From JAGMES01 sp023128035 (GTDB lineage: Bacteria; Bacillota; Halanaerobiia; DY22613), in assembly GCA_030627905.1 (NCBI GenBank), contig DAOVRZ010000066.1, positions 1 through 32,231 on the forward strand: a DNA stretch of 32,231 nucleotides. The letters run 5' to 3'. Positions within the stretch are counted from its first letter, which is position 1, and each line of letters starts with the position of its first letter. The translations under genes and the position numbers were made by a program. The notes below the pieces were generated by a model, which worked only from the letters and a program-made list of their open reading frames with translations, made no database searches and was not told the DNA's origin. This document shows, in pieces, positions 15,121 through 23,821 of the stretch.

Positions 15121-15227
15121 CTTTCTTAGAGTCAACTTTTCAACATTTCAGTTTAAATTATCTTCATTTTTACAGTATTTTCGCCTTATCAAGATTTAAC
15201 TATTTTATATGTTTTTTGAATTCGGCA

Positions 15228-15256
15228 TTGACTTAAGATGGTAAACATGGTATACT
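15228..15256 (+). promoter_or_regulatory. abrB promoter P2
   Basis: TTGACT (15228-15233), 17 bases, TATACT (15251-15256), about 40 bases before the abrB start. With P1 it gives abrB tandem promoters, as is known for B. subtilis abrB. Confidence 0.7.
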
Positions 15257-15301
15257 TTGATTAGAAAATTAGATTAAAACGAATAAAGGAGGAACATCAT
15301 C

Positions 15302-15547
15302 ATGATGAAATCAACTGGTATCGTAAGAAAAGTAGATGAACTGGGTCGTGTTGTAATACCTGTAGAATTACGGAGAACTCTTAGAATTGCTGAAAAAGAC
15401 GCTCTCGAAATTTATGTAGATGAAGAAAAAATTATTTTGAAAAAATATGAGCCAGCTTGTGTATTCTGTGGTAACGCTGGTGAAACTGTTACATTCAAAA
15501 ACAAAATCATCTGCAAAGACTGCATCCAAGATATGCATAATGCTTAA
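15302..15547 (+). CDS. abrB: AbrB-family transition-state regulator
   Basis: Small DNA-binding regulator (81 residues). The N-terminal swapped-hairpin AbrB domain is intact (STGIVRKVDELGRVVIPVELRRTLRIAEKDALEIYV). The C-terminal part has two Cys pairs (CVFC and CKDC) spaced as a zinc ribbon, a form common in clostridial AbrB proteins and absent from B. subtilis AbrB. AbrB proteins repress stationary-phase and sporulation genes during growth. AAAGGAGGA precedes two adjacent ATG codons; either may be used. It lies between metG and rsmI as in B. subtilis. Confidence 0.93.
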   Translation: MMKSTGIVRKVDELGRVVIPVELRRTLRIAEKDALEIYVDEEKIILKKYEPACVFCGNAGETVTFKNKIICKDCIQDMHNA

Positions 15548-15564
15548 GTTTCGTTTCTAAAAAT

Positions 15565-15598
15565 CACCCCTTCGATTACGAAGAGGGTGTTTTTTTAT
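15565..15598 (+). terminator. abrB terminator
   Basis: CACCCCTTCG pairs with CGAAGAGGGTG around the loop ATTA, followed by TTTTTTT. AAAAA to the left may let it serve the converging rsmI transcript as well. Confidence 0.85.
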
Positions 15599-15600
15599 CT

Positions 15601-16467
15601 TTATGATTGAGTAGACATGCTTATCTCTATTTTTACAGCTTCCTGATAGATTTTATTTTTTGGTAAGTTTCGCTCTTTAGCTACCATTTTTATTGCCTCT
15701 TTTTTGCTTAATCCTGAATTAATTAAAAACTCTAAATGTTCTAGAATGCTCATCTCTTCCCAACCTATTTTTTCTCTTTCACCATCAAAAAGATCATTAC
15801 CTTGAACAACAAGAACGATCTCGCCTCGTGGTGTGTTTTTTTCAAAATGTGCCAACACTTCTTCTACTGTTCCCTGTATTTTTTCTTCATATTTTTTGGT
15901 CAGTTCCCTACCTACCAGTACCCTCCGTGTAGATCCCATTACTTCTTTTAAATCCTTTAACATTTCTACCAATCGATGAGGTGCCTCATAAAAAATCATT
16001 GTCCGAATTTCTGCTACCAACTCCTGTAAACGCTTTTGACGCTGATTTTTTTTTCTTGGCAAAAATCCTTCAAAAACAAAACGATCTGTAGCCAGACCTG
16101 AACTAACTAGTGCTGTTGTCATTGCCGTTGGCCCAGGAATTGGAACTATTTCAATCCCTGCATCCCATGCTTTAACCACTAAACGATATCCCGGATCAGA
16201 AATTCCAGGCATTCCAGCATCAGTTACTACCGCAATAGATATACCCTCTAGAATTTTTTCTATTAATTGAATACCTTTTTCTTCTTCATTATGTTCATGA
16301 TAGCTTGTCAAAGGTGTATGTATATCAAAATGCACCAACAATTTGCGTGTATGGCGAGTATCCTCTGCACCGATCAAGTCAACTTCTTTCAAAATTCGAA
16401 CAGCTCTAAAGGTTATATCTTCTAAATTTCCAATTGGGGTTCCAACCAGATAAAGTTTACCTTTCAT
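15601..16467 (-). CDS. rsmI: 16S rRNA C1402 2'-O-methyltransferase RsmI
   Basis: SAM-dependent methyltransferase of the RsmI (YraL/YabC) family, modifying C1402 of 16S rRNA in the ribosomal P site. The 288-residue product begins KLYLVGTPIGNLEDITFRA and has AEDTRHTRKLL, VTDAGMPGISDPGYRL and FYEAPHRL, all family signatures of the tetrapyrrole-methylase fold. It is three bases after trmN6 and is the last gene of the darA-holB-ricT-yabA-trmN6-rsmI operon. Confidence 0.95.
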   Translation of the reverse strand: MKGKLYLVGTPIGNLEDITFRAVRILKEVDLIGAEDTRHTRKLLVHFDIHTPLTSYHEHNEEEKGIQLIEKILEGISIAVVTDAGMPGISDPGYRLVVKAWDAGIEIVPIPGPTAMTTALVSSGLATDRFVFEGFLPRKKNQRQKRLQELVAEIRTMIFYEAPHRLVEMLKDLKEVMGSTRRVLVGRELTKKYEEKIQGTVEEVLAHFEKNTPRGEIVLVVQGNDLFDGEREKIGWEEMSILEHLEFLINSGLSKKEAIKMVAKERNLPKNKIYQEAVKIEISMSTQS

Positions 16468-16470
16468 CTT

Positions 16471-17223
16471 TTACCCTCCATCATAAGAGTACATCTTTTG
16501 AACATCATCAGTATAATTCCCATTTTCATCATAGATTACTAGATTTGGTTCTATTTTTAATCCAGGCTTACCATCTTTTATAGATTCAATGAGAACTAAA
16601 TTAGGTTCCTGATTTATTCTAGGCTGGATTAACCGCATCCGTTTTATCTCAAATCTCTTTTCCATCAAGCGTTGAAAAATTTCAGGGATTCTTTCAGCCC
16701 GATGAATCATGGCAAATTTTCCACCAGTTCCTACTAAAAAGGCAGCAGCATCTACTAAATCTTTTATAGTACAGTAAATCTCATGTCTGGCTATTGCCTT
16801 TGCATCTGTCGGATTGATTGCCCCACTACCTTTAGGAAAATAAGGGGGATTACTAATTGCTAAAGAAAAGCAATTAGGTAACTTCACTTCTTTTATCAGT
16901 CGAAGATCATAATGTAATATATCAACCTGTGCCTCTAATTCATTGAGAATTACACTCCGTTTTGCTAAAGCTGCCATCTGTTCTTGAATCTCTATGCCTA
17001 AAATTTCCTTAGGATTTTGCTTAAACGCTAACAAAAGCGTAATAATCCCACTTCCTGTTCCTAAGTCAACTACTTTATCTCTCCTACGTACCTTCACCCA
17101 ATTTGCCAACAAAACAGAATCAATTCCAAAACGAAATTGATCCTGTTTCTGTAAAATATAGAGTTTATCTTCAATTAACTGATGAAGTTCCTCACCAGGC
17201 AATAGTTGAAAATCTTTCTTCAT
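16471..17223 (-). CDS. trmN6: tRNA1(Val) adenine-N6 methyltransferase-like protein (YabB/TrmN6)
   Basis: SAM-dependent N6-adenine methyltransferase of the TrmN6/YabB group (about 250 residues), predicted to modify A37 of tRNA-Val. It has the SAM motif VVDLGTGSGIITLLLA and the catalytic SNPPYF motif. The frame opens further upstream at 17277 inside yabA, but the ATG at 17223 (MKKDFQLLPGEELH) matches the family start and follows AAAGGG and GGGG. It starts 11 bases after the yabA stop. The substrate is inferred from the family. Confidence 0.85.
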   Translation of the reverse strand: MKKDFQLLPGEELHQLIEDKLYILQKQDQFRFGIDSVLLANWVKVRRRDKVVDLGTGSGIITLLLAFKQNPKEILGIEIQEQMAALAKRSVILNELEAQVDILHYDLRLIKEVKLPNCFSLAISNPPYFPKGSGAINPTDAKAIARHEIYCTIKDLVDAAAFLVGTGGKFAMIHRAERIPEIFQRLMEKRFEIKRMRLIQPRINQEPNLVLIESIKDGKPGLKIEPNLVIYDENGNYTDDVQKMYSYDGG

Positions 17224-17234
17224 ACCCTTTACCC

Positions 17235-17561
17235 CTATCTTTCTGGCCCTTCCAGAAGTTTCTGGCAAAAGAGACAATCACCTTTACGTTTTTCGGCAAA
17301 ATTTAGATGACAAATATGAAACCCTTCACTATAAAGGTGGGCCAGATTGGCATAACCCGCTCCTATCTCTGGCTCATCTTCTTTATTCTCTGTTTCTTGT
17401 TTTGCAAAAAGAAGTTTTTTCAAATTTTCATTGTCCTGCATGAGCTCTCCATTTTCTTTGTACAGTTTAAATGTTATATCTTTAATAAGCTGAAAATCGA
17501 GAGTTAAAGCCTGCAGTCCTTCTCGAAAACGTGCCAACAGCTTTAGAACATCCTCTTCCAT
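17235..17561 (-). CDS. yabA: Replication initiation control protein YabA
   Basis: Negative regulator of DnaA-dependent initiation; in B. subtilis YabA bridges DnaA and the DnaN sliding clamp. The 108-residue protein has an N-terminal coiled coil (about 1-55), a linker, and a C-terminal zinc site with LYSEGFHICHLNF and GDCLFCQKLL (His, Cys, Cys, Cys), matching YabA. An upstream ATG at 17576 overlaps the ribosome-binding site; GGAGG lies eight bases before the ATG at 17561, which is chosen. Gene order (ricT-yabA-trmN6) supports the call. Confidence 0.9.
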   Translation of the reverse strand: MEEDVLKLLARFREGLQALTLDFQLIKDITFKLYKENGELMQDNENLKKLLFAKQETENKEDEPEIGAGYANLAHLYSEGFHICHLNFAEKRKGDCLFCQKLLEGPER

Positions 17562-17590
17562 CAACCCAACCTCCATATTTGATTTTCACT

Positions 17591-17626
17591 AACAAAAGCA
17601 TTCCTGATATCAGGAATGCCTGTTAG
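17591..17626. terminator. Intercistronic hairpin between ricT and yabA
   Basis: GCATTCCTGATATCAGGAATGC is read as arms GCATTCCTGA and TCAGGAATGC with outer CTAACA/TGTTAG. On the minus strand it is followed by TTTTG only, so it is more likely a processing or partial stop signal inside the operon than a full terminator. Confidence 0.45.
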
Positions 17627-17635
17627 AGCGTATCT

Positions 17636-18502
17636 CTATTGAATATCGTTATCCTTACTTTTAAAGTCACGGCTTTTTGAGCTTTTATTACCATCCTTAT
17701 AATTTTTATGATATTGTTTTCTCTCTGGCTTAATAGATTTTCTTCTATCCTTTTTTTCATCATTACTATCACAAATTTCCTCAGATTGAGCTGACTCCTT
17801 CTCAATATCTTCTAAAAGATTCTTCTCATTTCTATCAAAATTTTCTTCTATATAATTATACGAATCACATTCATATCTAAGACAACACATTAAACGACCA
17901 CAAATTCCAGAAATTTTAGTTGGGTTTAGAGATAACTCCTGAGACTTAGCCATTCTAATACTAATTGGTTCAAATTCACGTAAAAAAGTAGTACAACAAA
18001 GTTCTCTGCCACAAGGACCCAATCCGCCTACCATTTTTGCTTCATCTCTAACCCCAATTTGACGTAATTCAATCCTAGTTCTGAAAATACTGGCCAAATC
18101 TTTTACCAATTCTCGAAAATCTACTCTTCCATCTGCAGTAAAGTAAAAGATGATTTTATTATTATCAAAAGTATATTCCACATCAACTAACTTCATTGGT
18201 AAATCATGCTTTGTGATCTTTTCTAAGCAAATTTGATGCGCTTCTTTTTCTTTCTCAATGTTGATTTCTAATTGTTCCATATCTTTAAGAGTAGCTTTGC
18301 GGATCACCGATTTTAAAGGTTGAATAATTTCTGACTCATCTACTTCTTTAGGATTAATAATCACTTCACCTAATTCAATCCCTCTTGAAGTCTCAACAAT
18401 AACATGATCTCCATAACGAAGTTCAATATCAATTGGATCAAAATAGTAAACTTTTCCTGCTTCTTTAAAACTAATACCAACCACTATTTGCACAGCAATC
18501 AC
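17636..18502 (-). CDS. ricT: RicT/YaaT, PSP1-domain iron-sulfur protein
   Basis: Subunit of the RicA-RicF-RicT (Y-complex), which in B. subtilis binds Fe-S clusters, stimulates RNase Y processing and promotes sporulation and competence. The PSP1 domain contains GGLGPCGRELCCTTFL and ISGICGRLMCCLRYE, giving the cysteine cluster. After about residue 225 there is a highly charged Lys/Glu/Asp/Asn-rich tail. The start is GTG at 18502, overlapping the holB stop; a GTG three codons later is better spaced from AAGGA and cannot be excluded. Confidence 0.93.
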   Translation of the reverse strand: MIAVQIVVGISFKEAGKVYYFDPIDIELRYGDHVIVETSRGIELGEVIINPKEVDESEIIQPLKSVIRKATLKDMEQLEINIEKEKEAHQICLEKITKHDLPMKLVDVEYTFDNNKIIFYFTADGRVDFRELVKDLASIFRTRIELRQIGVRDEAKMVGGLGPCGRELCCTTFLREFEPISIRMAKSQELSLNPTKISGICGRLMCCLRYECDSYNYIEENFDRNEKNLLEDIEKESAQSEEICDSNDEKKDRRKSIKPERKQYHKNYKDGNKSSKSRDFKSKDNDIQ

Positions 18503-19506
18503 ATCCTTCGTGCTCTAATCTTATGCAGCATTACTTCAAAAGCTAATTCACGATCAACATTACTCATAATAATATTATTTGTTCTTTCCAGAAGTTTTAT
18601 AACCTTATCCAAATCTTCTCCGGAATATTGATTTAAAAGTTGCTGCATATCGTTAAAATAGCTCTGATTAATAAGATAATCTTTACTATTCATATTCTTT
18701 AAAATCAAAAGATCCCTATAAAAAATTTTTATAAGATGAAATAATTCATTCCACTGAGTTAAATCTTTTCCTATTTTTAAGGATTGGATAAACTCGTAAA
18801 TTTCTAAATTTGACTTATCAGTCAAATTTACTAAAAGATCAAAAACTTTTTTTCTATAATCCCATATTTGTTCATCTTCCACCAACTTCAAAGCCTGTCC
18901 AATACTTCCTTCTGACAATAAAATAATCTCTTCTAAATCAAGATTTTCAAGCTCTCTCTCCTTCATAAGATAGTCTCTCATATCTTCTCTAGAAAGTTTA
19001 TGAAATCGCATCACCTGGCATCTGGAAATAACTGTAGGAAGAATACTTTCTTTGCGAGAGCTGATCATAATAATCACCACATAATTAGGTGGTTCCTCCA
19101 ATGTCTTTAAAAGACTATTAGCCCCTTCTAGAGTCATAAGATCAGCATCATTAATAATATATATCTTCCATTTACTTTCATATGGTTTATAAATTAAATC
19201 TTTTTGCAGTTCCCTAATCTGATCAATGCTAATACTATTTTCAATCGGATGGATGATTTTAAAATCAGGATGATTATGAGCGCCAATTGATACGTCACGA
19301 AATTTACGGCATGATCGACATTCTCCACAACTATCATCAACCAATTCCAAGCAGTTAAGAGTTTTTGCAAATTGTATCGCCGTAAATTCTTTCCCAATCC
19401 CCTTAGAACCTGCAAAGAGATAGGCATGGCTGACCCTCTGATTCACCAATGCCCGCTTTAAAAGTTCAACCACCGTTTTATGTCCGATGATCTCCTGAAA
19501 CGCCAT
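18499..19506 (-). CDS. holB: DNA polymerase III delta' subunit
   Basis: Clamp-loader subunit of 335 residues. It has a P-loop-like FAGSKGIGKEF (about 31-41), a four-Cys zinc module (CLELVDDSCGECRSCRKF, about 51-68), the sensor segment LLKTLEEPPNYVVIIMISS, and the SRC motif ISRCQVMRF. The C-terminal collar domain is present. AAGGAG stands ten bases before the ATG, and its end overlaps ricT by four bases. Order darA-holB-ricT is as in B. subtilis. Confidence 0.94.
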   Translation of the reverse strand: MAFQEIIGHKTVVELLKRALVNQRVSHAYLFAGSKGIGKEFTAIQFAKTLNCLELVDDSCGECRSCRKFRDVSIGAHNHPDFKIIHPIENSISIDQIRELQKDLIYKPYESKWKIYIINDADLMTLEGANSLLKTLEEPPNYVVIIMISSRKESILPTVISRCQVMRFHKLSREDMRDYLMKERELENLDLEEIILLSEGSIGQALKLVEDEQIWDYRKKVFDLLVNLTDKSNLEIYEFIQSLKIGKDLTQWNELFHLIKIFYRDLLILKNMNSKDYLINQSYFNDMQQLLNQYSGEDLDKVIKLLERTNNIIMSNVDRELAFEVMLHKIRARRM

Positions 19507-19541
19507 TTAAAGCCAACTCCTTCAAAACTATGATACTTAGC

Positions 19542-19871
19542 TCAAAGTTTATAAAACTGTTCTACATCAAAAACAAATACGGTTGCACCACCTACTAATA
19601 TTTCTGTGAGATAGGTAATACTAGTTTCAATGGAATTACCAACTGGATATATCGGTGTAGTGGTTTGAGTTCTAGACTTACAATTATTACGAATAATATC
19701 AATAACCTCTGGAACTCTTTCCTTATCGGCACCAATTAAAAAAGTTGTATTTCCCTCCCGTAAAAATCCACCGGTTGAAGCTAACTTAGTAGCCTGAATG
19801 TTTTTAGTTACCAATGAATCAGCCAAATTATGTGCATCTTTATCATGCACAATTGCCATAACCATTTTCAT
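19542..19871 (-). CDS. darA: Cyclic-di-AMP receptor DarA (YaaQ)
   Basis: PII-like signalling protein, 109 residues as in B. subtilis DarA, which binds cyclic di-AMP as a trimer. Conserved segments include KLASTGGFLREGNTTFLIG and VGGATVFVFDVEQFYKL. The frame extends to 19907, but a GGGGGGAG run lies inside the extension and about 11 bases before ATG 19871, which restores the normal length. First gene of the operon ending with rsmI. tmk and yaaR, which flank it in B. subtilis, are absent here. Confidence 0.93.
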   Translation of the reverse strand: MKMVMAIVHDKDAHNLADSLVTKNIQATKLASTGGFLREGNTTFLIGADKERVPEVIDIIRNNCKSRTQTTTPIYPVGNSIETSITYLTEILVGGATVFVFDVEQFYKL

Positions 19872-19992
19872 TGTACCATTCTCCCCCCCACTGAATTTTA
19901 TAGTCATAGGTAGTATTACCCTTACTTATTTATATTCTCTATAAATTTCCCTTCTCCTCTATTGAATTTTTTTTTCAACATAGAACAAATTT

Positions 19993-20023
19993 TGAATATC
20001 TATATAGATTAAATTGAATACTA
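19993..20023 (+). promoter_or_regulatory. Candidate sigma-G/sigma-F promoter
   Basis: TGAATA (19993-19998), an 18-base spacer and AATACTA (20017-20023) match the B. subtilis sigma-G consensus (TGAATA, CATACTA) except for one base. It precedes the small ORF at 20054 by about 30 bases. No housekeeping promoter is evident for that ORF. A short palindrome ATCTATATAGAT lies in the spacer. Confidence 0.45.
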
Positions 20024-20053
20024 AGGATATATTAAAAAATTGGAGTGAATAAT

Positions 20054-20209
20054 ATGACTAATAAAAACTCAAAGAAGGGCGTCCACTCTCGCTTTATAGA
20101 ATCATGGTTTATGGGTATGAACGATTATGAAATTGCTAAACAAATTGGAGTAAATATCAATACCTTACGAAATGTAAAAAAAGATTTATCTGATGATCAA
20201 ACTGAATGA
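20054..20209 (+). CDS. Small helix-turn-helix protein
   Basis: A 51-residue protein. The segment MNDYEIAKQIGVNINTLRNVKKDL is a clear helix-turn-helix of the small sigma-70-region-4 or MarR-like type, with a basic N-terminus (NKNSKKGVHSR). GGAGTG lies seven bases before the ATG. It converges with gin, overlapping its last 13 bases. The sigma-G-like promoter suggests expression in the forespore. No family name is recognised. The size, ribosome site and HTH support a real gene. Confidence 0.6.
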   Translation: MTNKNSKKGVHSRFIESWFMGMNDYEIAKQIGVNINTLRNVKKDLSDDQTE

Positions 20210-20388
20210 CCATTTTCATCAACCATAATAGCTGTGATTATTTCTTTATAATTTTCATAAACAGGCTCATTCACTTCAGTGTTCACTAACATTTTTTCAC
20301 AAGAAGAACAGATTAACTTACCACATATTCGAATTCCATCTATATGCAACTCACCACAAAAAATACACCTTTTATCATCCAAGTCCAT
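20197..20388 (-). CDS. gin: Gin/CsfB-like anti-sigma-G factor
   Basis: A 63-residue zinc-ribbon protein: CIFCGELHIDGIRICGKLICSSCEKMLV, two CxxC pairs, then a helical tail with YENYKEIITAIM. This matches Gin (CsfB), which in B. subtilis blocks sigma-G (and sigma-E) during sporulation and is of the same length. It lies near darA and holB, as in B. subtilis. The ATG at 20388 is chosen because GGGAGG is seven bases upstream; a start at 20403 would place that site inside the gene. It suggests a sporulation programme in this lineage. Confidence 0.78.
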   Translation of the reverse strand: MDLDDKRCIFCGELHIDGIRICGKLICSSCEKMLVNTEVNEPVYENYKEIITAIMVDENGHSV

Positions 20389-20502
20389 ACCTTTTCCTCC
20401 CACCTTTGTGGTCTCATTTATATTCTATGCTATAAAGTTTTACTCTGTGCAAGTCCTCATTTTTATATGATTTCCTTCTTGTGGTATTTTTATGCAATGG
20501 TC

Positions 20503-20531
20503 AAAAAAGGATGCCAGTCTCCTGACATCCT
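20503..20531 (-). terminator. Terminator of the export operon
   Basis: On the minus strand AGGATG-t-CAG pairs with CTG-g-CATCCT around GAGA, followed by TTTTTTG. It lies 13 bases after the ABC ATPase stop codon. Confidence 0.85.
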
Positions 20532-20543
20532 CTCAGTTACTAC

Positions 20544-21269
20544 CTATCCTACTTTCTGGGCAAATTCTGTCATATCAATTAACTCATCTTTCTCTATAGG
20601 TCGATCTATAATCTTTAGGCCATCTCTAATTCCCACAAGTCGTTTACCATAAACTCCAACCACAGGATCATGGGTAACCAATACAATAGTCACTCCTTCT
20701 TCCTCATTTAGGCGTTTAAAAATCTCCATAATCTCCTGGCCCTGATTGGAAGCAAGATTTCCTGTTGGTTCATCCGCCAATAATAGGGTAGGATCATTGG
20801 CTAAAGCTCTGGCAACAGCAACCCTCTGTTGTTCACCACCAGAAAGTTGATTAGGATAATGATTTATCCGATTACTCAAACCCATAGCTTCCAAAAGTTC
20901 TTTACCACGTTCTTTTCGTTTTTTTAGACCCATTTTGGCATACATCAAGGGAACCATAACATTTTCCAAAGCTGTCAATTCAGGAAAGAGATTATAGCTT
21001 TGAAAAACAAAACCAAAATGATTATTACGTATTCTTGATAATTCCCTATCTTTCAAATCAACAATATCTACACCTTCTAGAAGATACTCTCCATCTGTTG
21101 GCAAATCTAGGCCTCCAAGCATGTGTAATAATGTAGATTTACCCGAACCACTAGGTCCCATTATAGAAATAAATTCTCCCCTTTCAATTGACAAATCAAT
21201 CCCATTCAGGGCATTAACATCAACTTCTCCCATTTCATAGGTTTTCTTTAAACCTTTTAATTCTATCAT
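20544..21269 (-). CDS. ABC transporter ATP-binding protein, MacB/LolD type
   Basis: Nucleotide-binding subunit (241 residues) of a MacB/LolD-type ABC system. Walker A is GPSGSGKST (about 38-46), the signature is LSGGEQQRVAVARAL, and Walker B is LLLADEPTGNL. It overlaps the upstream membrane-fusion gene by four bases and closes the operon. It presumably energises the two FtsX-type permeases at 22577-25135. The substrate is unknown. Confidence 0.93.
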   Translation of the reverse strand: MIELKGLKKTYEMGEVDVNALNGIDLSIERGEFISIMGPSGSGKSTLLHMLGGLDLPTDGEYLLEGVDIVDLKDRELSRIRNNHFGFVFQSYNLFPELTALENVMVPLMYAKMGLKKRKERGKELLEAMGLSNRINHYPNQLSGGEQQRVAVARALANDPTLLLADEPTGNLASNQGQEIMEIFKRLNEEEGVTIVLVTHDPVVGVYGKRLVGIRDGLKIIDRPIEKDELIDMTEFAQKVG

Positions 21270-22552
21270 ATTTTGTCCCCTCCCTCTGGATTGAGCTCAA
21301 TTTCGTCTAAATGAATAAAATTATCATATGAACTTGTTATTATCATGTCACCTTTTTTCAATCCATATTTAACCTCAACATAATTACCCTTGATCTGTCC
21401 AAAAGCTACCTTGGTCTTTGTACCTTTGTCTCCTTCAAAAAGATACACATATCTTTCTTGCCCACTAGTTAAATATGAACCTCGCGGTAATGCAAGTCGA
21501 TCTTTTAAAACTCGAACTTCAATATCCAAAGAAACAGCAGTCTGAGGACGTATATTAGCTGGAACCTTGTCAAAATCAACCTGAATCTCCACATTGGAAT
21601 CTTTAGCAACTACAGCAATCGAAGTAACCTGACCTGAATAGGATTGACCTCCAACATCAATTCCAACAAACTGTCCCACCTTTACAGAATCAATATCTGC
21701 CTGATTTACCTCTCCAGTAATCACTAGAGAATTTTCATTTATTATCTCAGCTACCTTAGTTCCGTTTTGTAGATTTTGCCCTAATTTTACTGGCAACTCT
21801 ATTAATTTTCCTGAAACTTCTGCTCGAATCTCGGTAGATTGCAACATCTCTTTTAAATCATCAATTTCTGATAAACTATCTTCAATTACAGCTTCCACTT
21901 CTTCCATAGTAAGAAGATATTTTTCAATTATGAAACTTTTTGACTCTTTTGATTCTAGTAGAGATTTATTTGCTTCCTCTATCCGTTTCTTCTCTTCTTC
22001 CAATTTAAGCTGAGAAATTTCTCCCAATTGAAAGAGTTTCTCATATGTTGGATACTGGTCTAATAACTCTCGATCCAGATTAATATATTCTTGAATCTGT
22101 TGATCATGCTGCTCTAAAGAACGCTTATGTTCTAACTCTGCTCTTTCTTTCTCCTTTACTTTTTGCCGATGTAAAGTTTCTGCTTTTCGCAAATTTTCGT
22201 TTACAGTTTCAGATTCTAACTTAACCAATAGATCATTCTTTTCAACTTTATCACCAAGTTGGTAATAAACTTCAACTACTTCTCCCTGTATTGATGTATT
22301 AATTACGGATTTTTCGCTAGCGAATACCTTACCTTTAGCAGGAATTGTCAAAACAAAATCCTGTGCAGTCACCTTTGCTAGCTCATATATCTGTAATTTG
22401 TATGTCTCCTCTTTAGGGACAAAAAGATAATATGGAACTGCCACAATTAACGTCAAAAATATCAGTACAAACATAATTAATCCTAAATTTTTGCTACGCT
22501 TTCTTCTTTTCTTCTTCGGTTTATTTATAATAATTGGTTCTTCCTTCATCAT
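21266..22552 (-). CDS. Membrane-fusion (periplasmic adaptor) protein
   Basis: HlyD/MacA-type adaptor of 428 residues: a cytoplasmic Lys/Arg-rich start, one membrane helix (about 25-46), a lipoyl-like segment (GEVVEVYYQLGDKVEKNDLLVKLES), a long coiled-coil hairpin (about 110-225), the second lipoyl half (VSGKLIELPVKLGQNLQNGTKV) and beta-barrel parts. It should bridge the permeases to a TolC protein across a periplasm, consistent with a diderm envelope. AAGGAGG precedes two ATG codons. Confidence 0.9.
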   Translation of the reverse strand: MMKEEPIIINKPKKKRRKRSKNLGLIMFVLIFLTLIVAVPYYLFVPKEETYKLQIYELAKVTAQDFVLTIPAKGKVFASEKSVINTSIQGEVVEVYYQLGDKVEKNDLLVKLESETVNENLRKAETLHRQKVKEKERAELEHKRSLEQHDQQIQEYINLDRELLDQYPTYEKLFQLGEISQLKLEEEKKRIEEANKSLLESKESKSFIIEKYLLTMEEVEAVIEDSLSEIDDLKEMLQSTEIRAEVSGKLIELPVKLGQNLQNGTKVAEIINENSLVITGEVNQADIDSVKVGQFVGIDVGGQSYSGQVTSIAVVAKDSNVEIQVDFDKVPANIRPQTAVSLDIEVRVLKDRLALPRGSYLTSGQERYVYLFEGDKGTKTKVAFGQIKGNYVEVKYGLKKGDMIITSSYDNFIHLDEIELNPEGGDKI

Positions 22553-22576
22553 AATCCTCCTTTTAAAATTTCATCT

Positions 22577-23806
22577 TTACCCTTCTCGAATGGCATCTAC
22601 TGGAGCTAAACGTGAAGCACGAATTCCTGGATAAAGTCCAGTAATTAATCCCACAAAAACAATACTTCCTAAAGATATCAGAATCGGGTATAATGAAATG
22701 TTTGCTTCTAATCCAATAAACTGTTGAAATAATCCCTTGATGATTAACTCATTGATAATTGGTTTTACACTCAAAGTAGCCAAAATAATCCCAAAAAGTC
22801 CTCCCACAAATGAAATAAACACTGATTCAGAAAGGATCTGGCCCATAATACTCAAACGGCTTGCGCCTATTGCTCTTCTTAACCCAATTTCCCTAGTTCT
22901 CTCTATAATACTCACCATCATCATACTTAAAATACCAATAGAACTAACGACTAAAGCAATAAAAGCAAAAGAGCCTATAAACAAACCAAAAATTTTGGCT
23001 ATACCCTGTCTCATTTCTTTACCAGTTTCAGAAAGTTCATTAAAGATCAATCCCATATCTTTTTCCATTGAATTTTCGATCTCATTAGCTAAGAGGATAC
23101 TCAACTCATTTTTCATTTCAGTTACTTTGTCTTTATTACATTTAATCCATATAGTTCCATATTCCTGTTTTTCGCCAAAAGCAAGTACTGACTGGGGAAT
23201 AAAAAAGTGAGCTGGATTCCAGCCAAACTGCTTTTCTATAGAACAAATTCCAATAACGTCGAAATGCCTATCTGGAGAAAGATTAATTATCTTACCGATT
23301 CCACTCTCATCCCCAAAAAGTTGCTGACTCACCTCTTCAGAAATAACTATCACTGGATTTCGACTGTTAACGTCAGACTGGCTAATAAATTGGCCTTCCA
23401 GCATCTTTACTCCAACCATATTTTTATATCCTATATCTACTCCATACATACCAAAATAGTTATATCGAACACCTTCATAATCTAATTCTCCACCATAGTT
23501 TTGCTCTAAAATACTAACCTCTTCAATATAAATACTCTCTTCCTTTATACGCTCAACCATCTTATCTGTAAAAAAGCTAGTATAACTACCACCCATAGTT
23601 CTTCCGTCTCTAACTTCCTCTTTTCCAAATTTTACTTCCCAAACCTGTTCAGTTTCATTTGAATTAATATCTCCTAAAACAGAAAAGACAAAACTTAACA
23701 CTATAGTAATAGATGCAACTCCCACTGCAATCTGTAGCAAAGTTAACCCCATCCTTAATGGACGTTTCTGCATCATCTTTAAAGCAAATTGAAAACCATG
23801 TAGCAT
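22577..23806 (-). CDS. MacB/FtsX-type ABC permease
   Basis: Permease of 409 residues: an N-terminal membrane helix, a MacB-type periplasmic core domain (about 45-260), and three C-terminal helices (about 275-400) with the FtsX motifs ERTREIGLRRAIGASRLSIMGQILSESV and SRLAPVDAIREG. GGAGG precedes the ATG. It lies 15 bases after a second, diverged permease, so the transporter is probably a heterodimer. Mechanotransmission rather than classic transport is the known MacB mode. Confidence 0.9.
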   Translation of the reverse strand: MLHGFQFALKMMQKRPLRMGLTLLQIAVGVASITIVLSFVFSVLGDINSNETEQVWEVKFGKEEVRDGRTMGGSYTSFFTDKMVERIKEESIYIEEVSILEQNYGGELDYEGVRYNYFGMYGVDIGYKNMVGVKMLEGQFISQSDVNSRNPVIVISEEVSQQLFGDESGIGKIINLSPDRHFDVIGICSIEKQFGWNPAHFFIPQSVLAFGEKQEYGTIWIKCNKDKVTEMKNELSILLANEIENSMEKDMGLIFNELSETGKEMRQGIAKIFGLFIGSFAFIALVVSSIGILSMMMVSIIERTREIGLRRAIGASRLSIMGQILSESVFISFVGGLFGIILATLSVKPIINELIIKGLFQQFIGLEANISLYPILISLGSIVFVGLITGLYPGIRASRLAPVDAIREG

Positions 23807-23821
23807 TTATCATTCCTCCCT

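Noticed and set aside
15302..15547. abrB considered as an antitoxin of a toxin-antitoxin pair
   Set aside because: Synteny next to metG and rsmI, tandem promoters and no adjacent toxin gene fit the transition-state regulator.
22737..23210. 157-codon plus-strand frame opposite the MacB permease
   Set aside because: Antisense shadow of a hydrophobic coding region; its Ile/Leu/Lys-rich composition is expected from the opposite strand.
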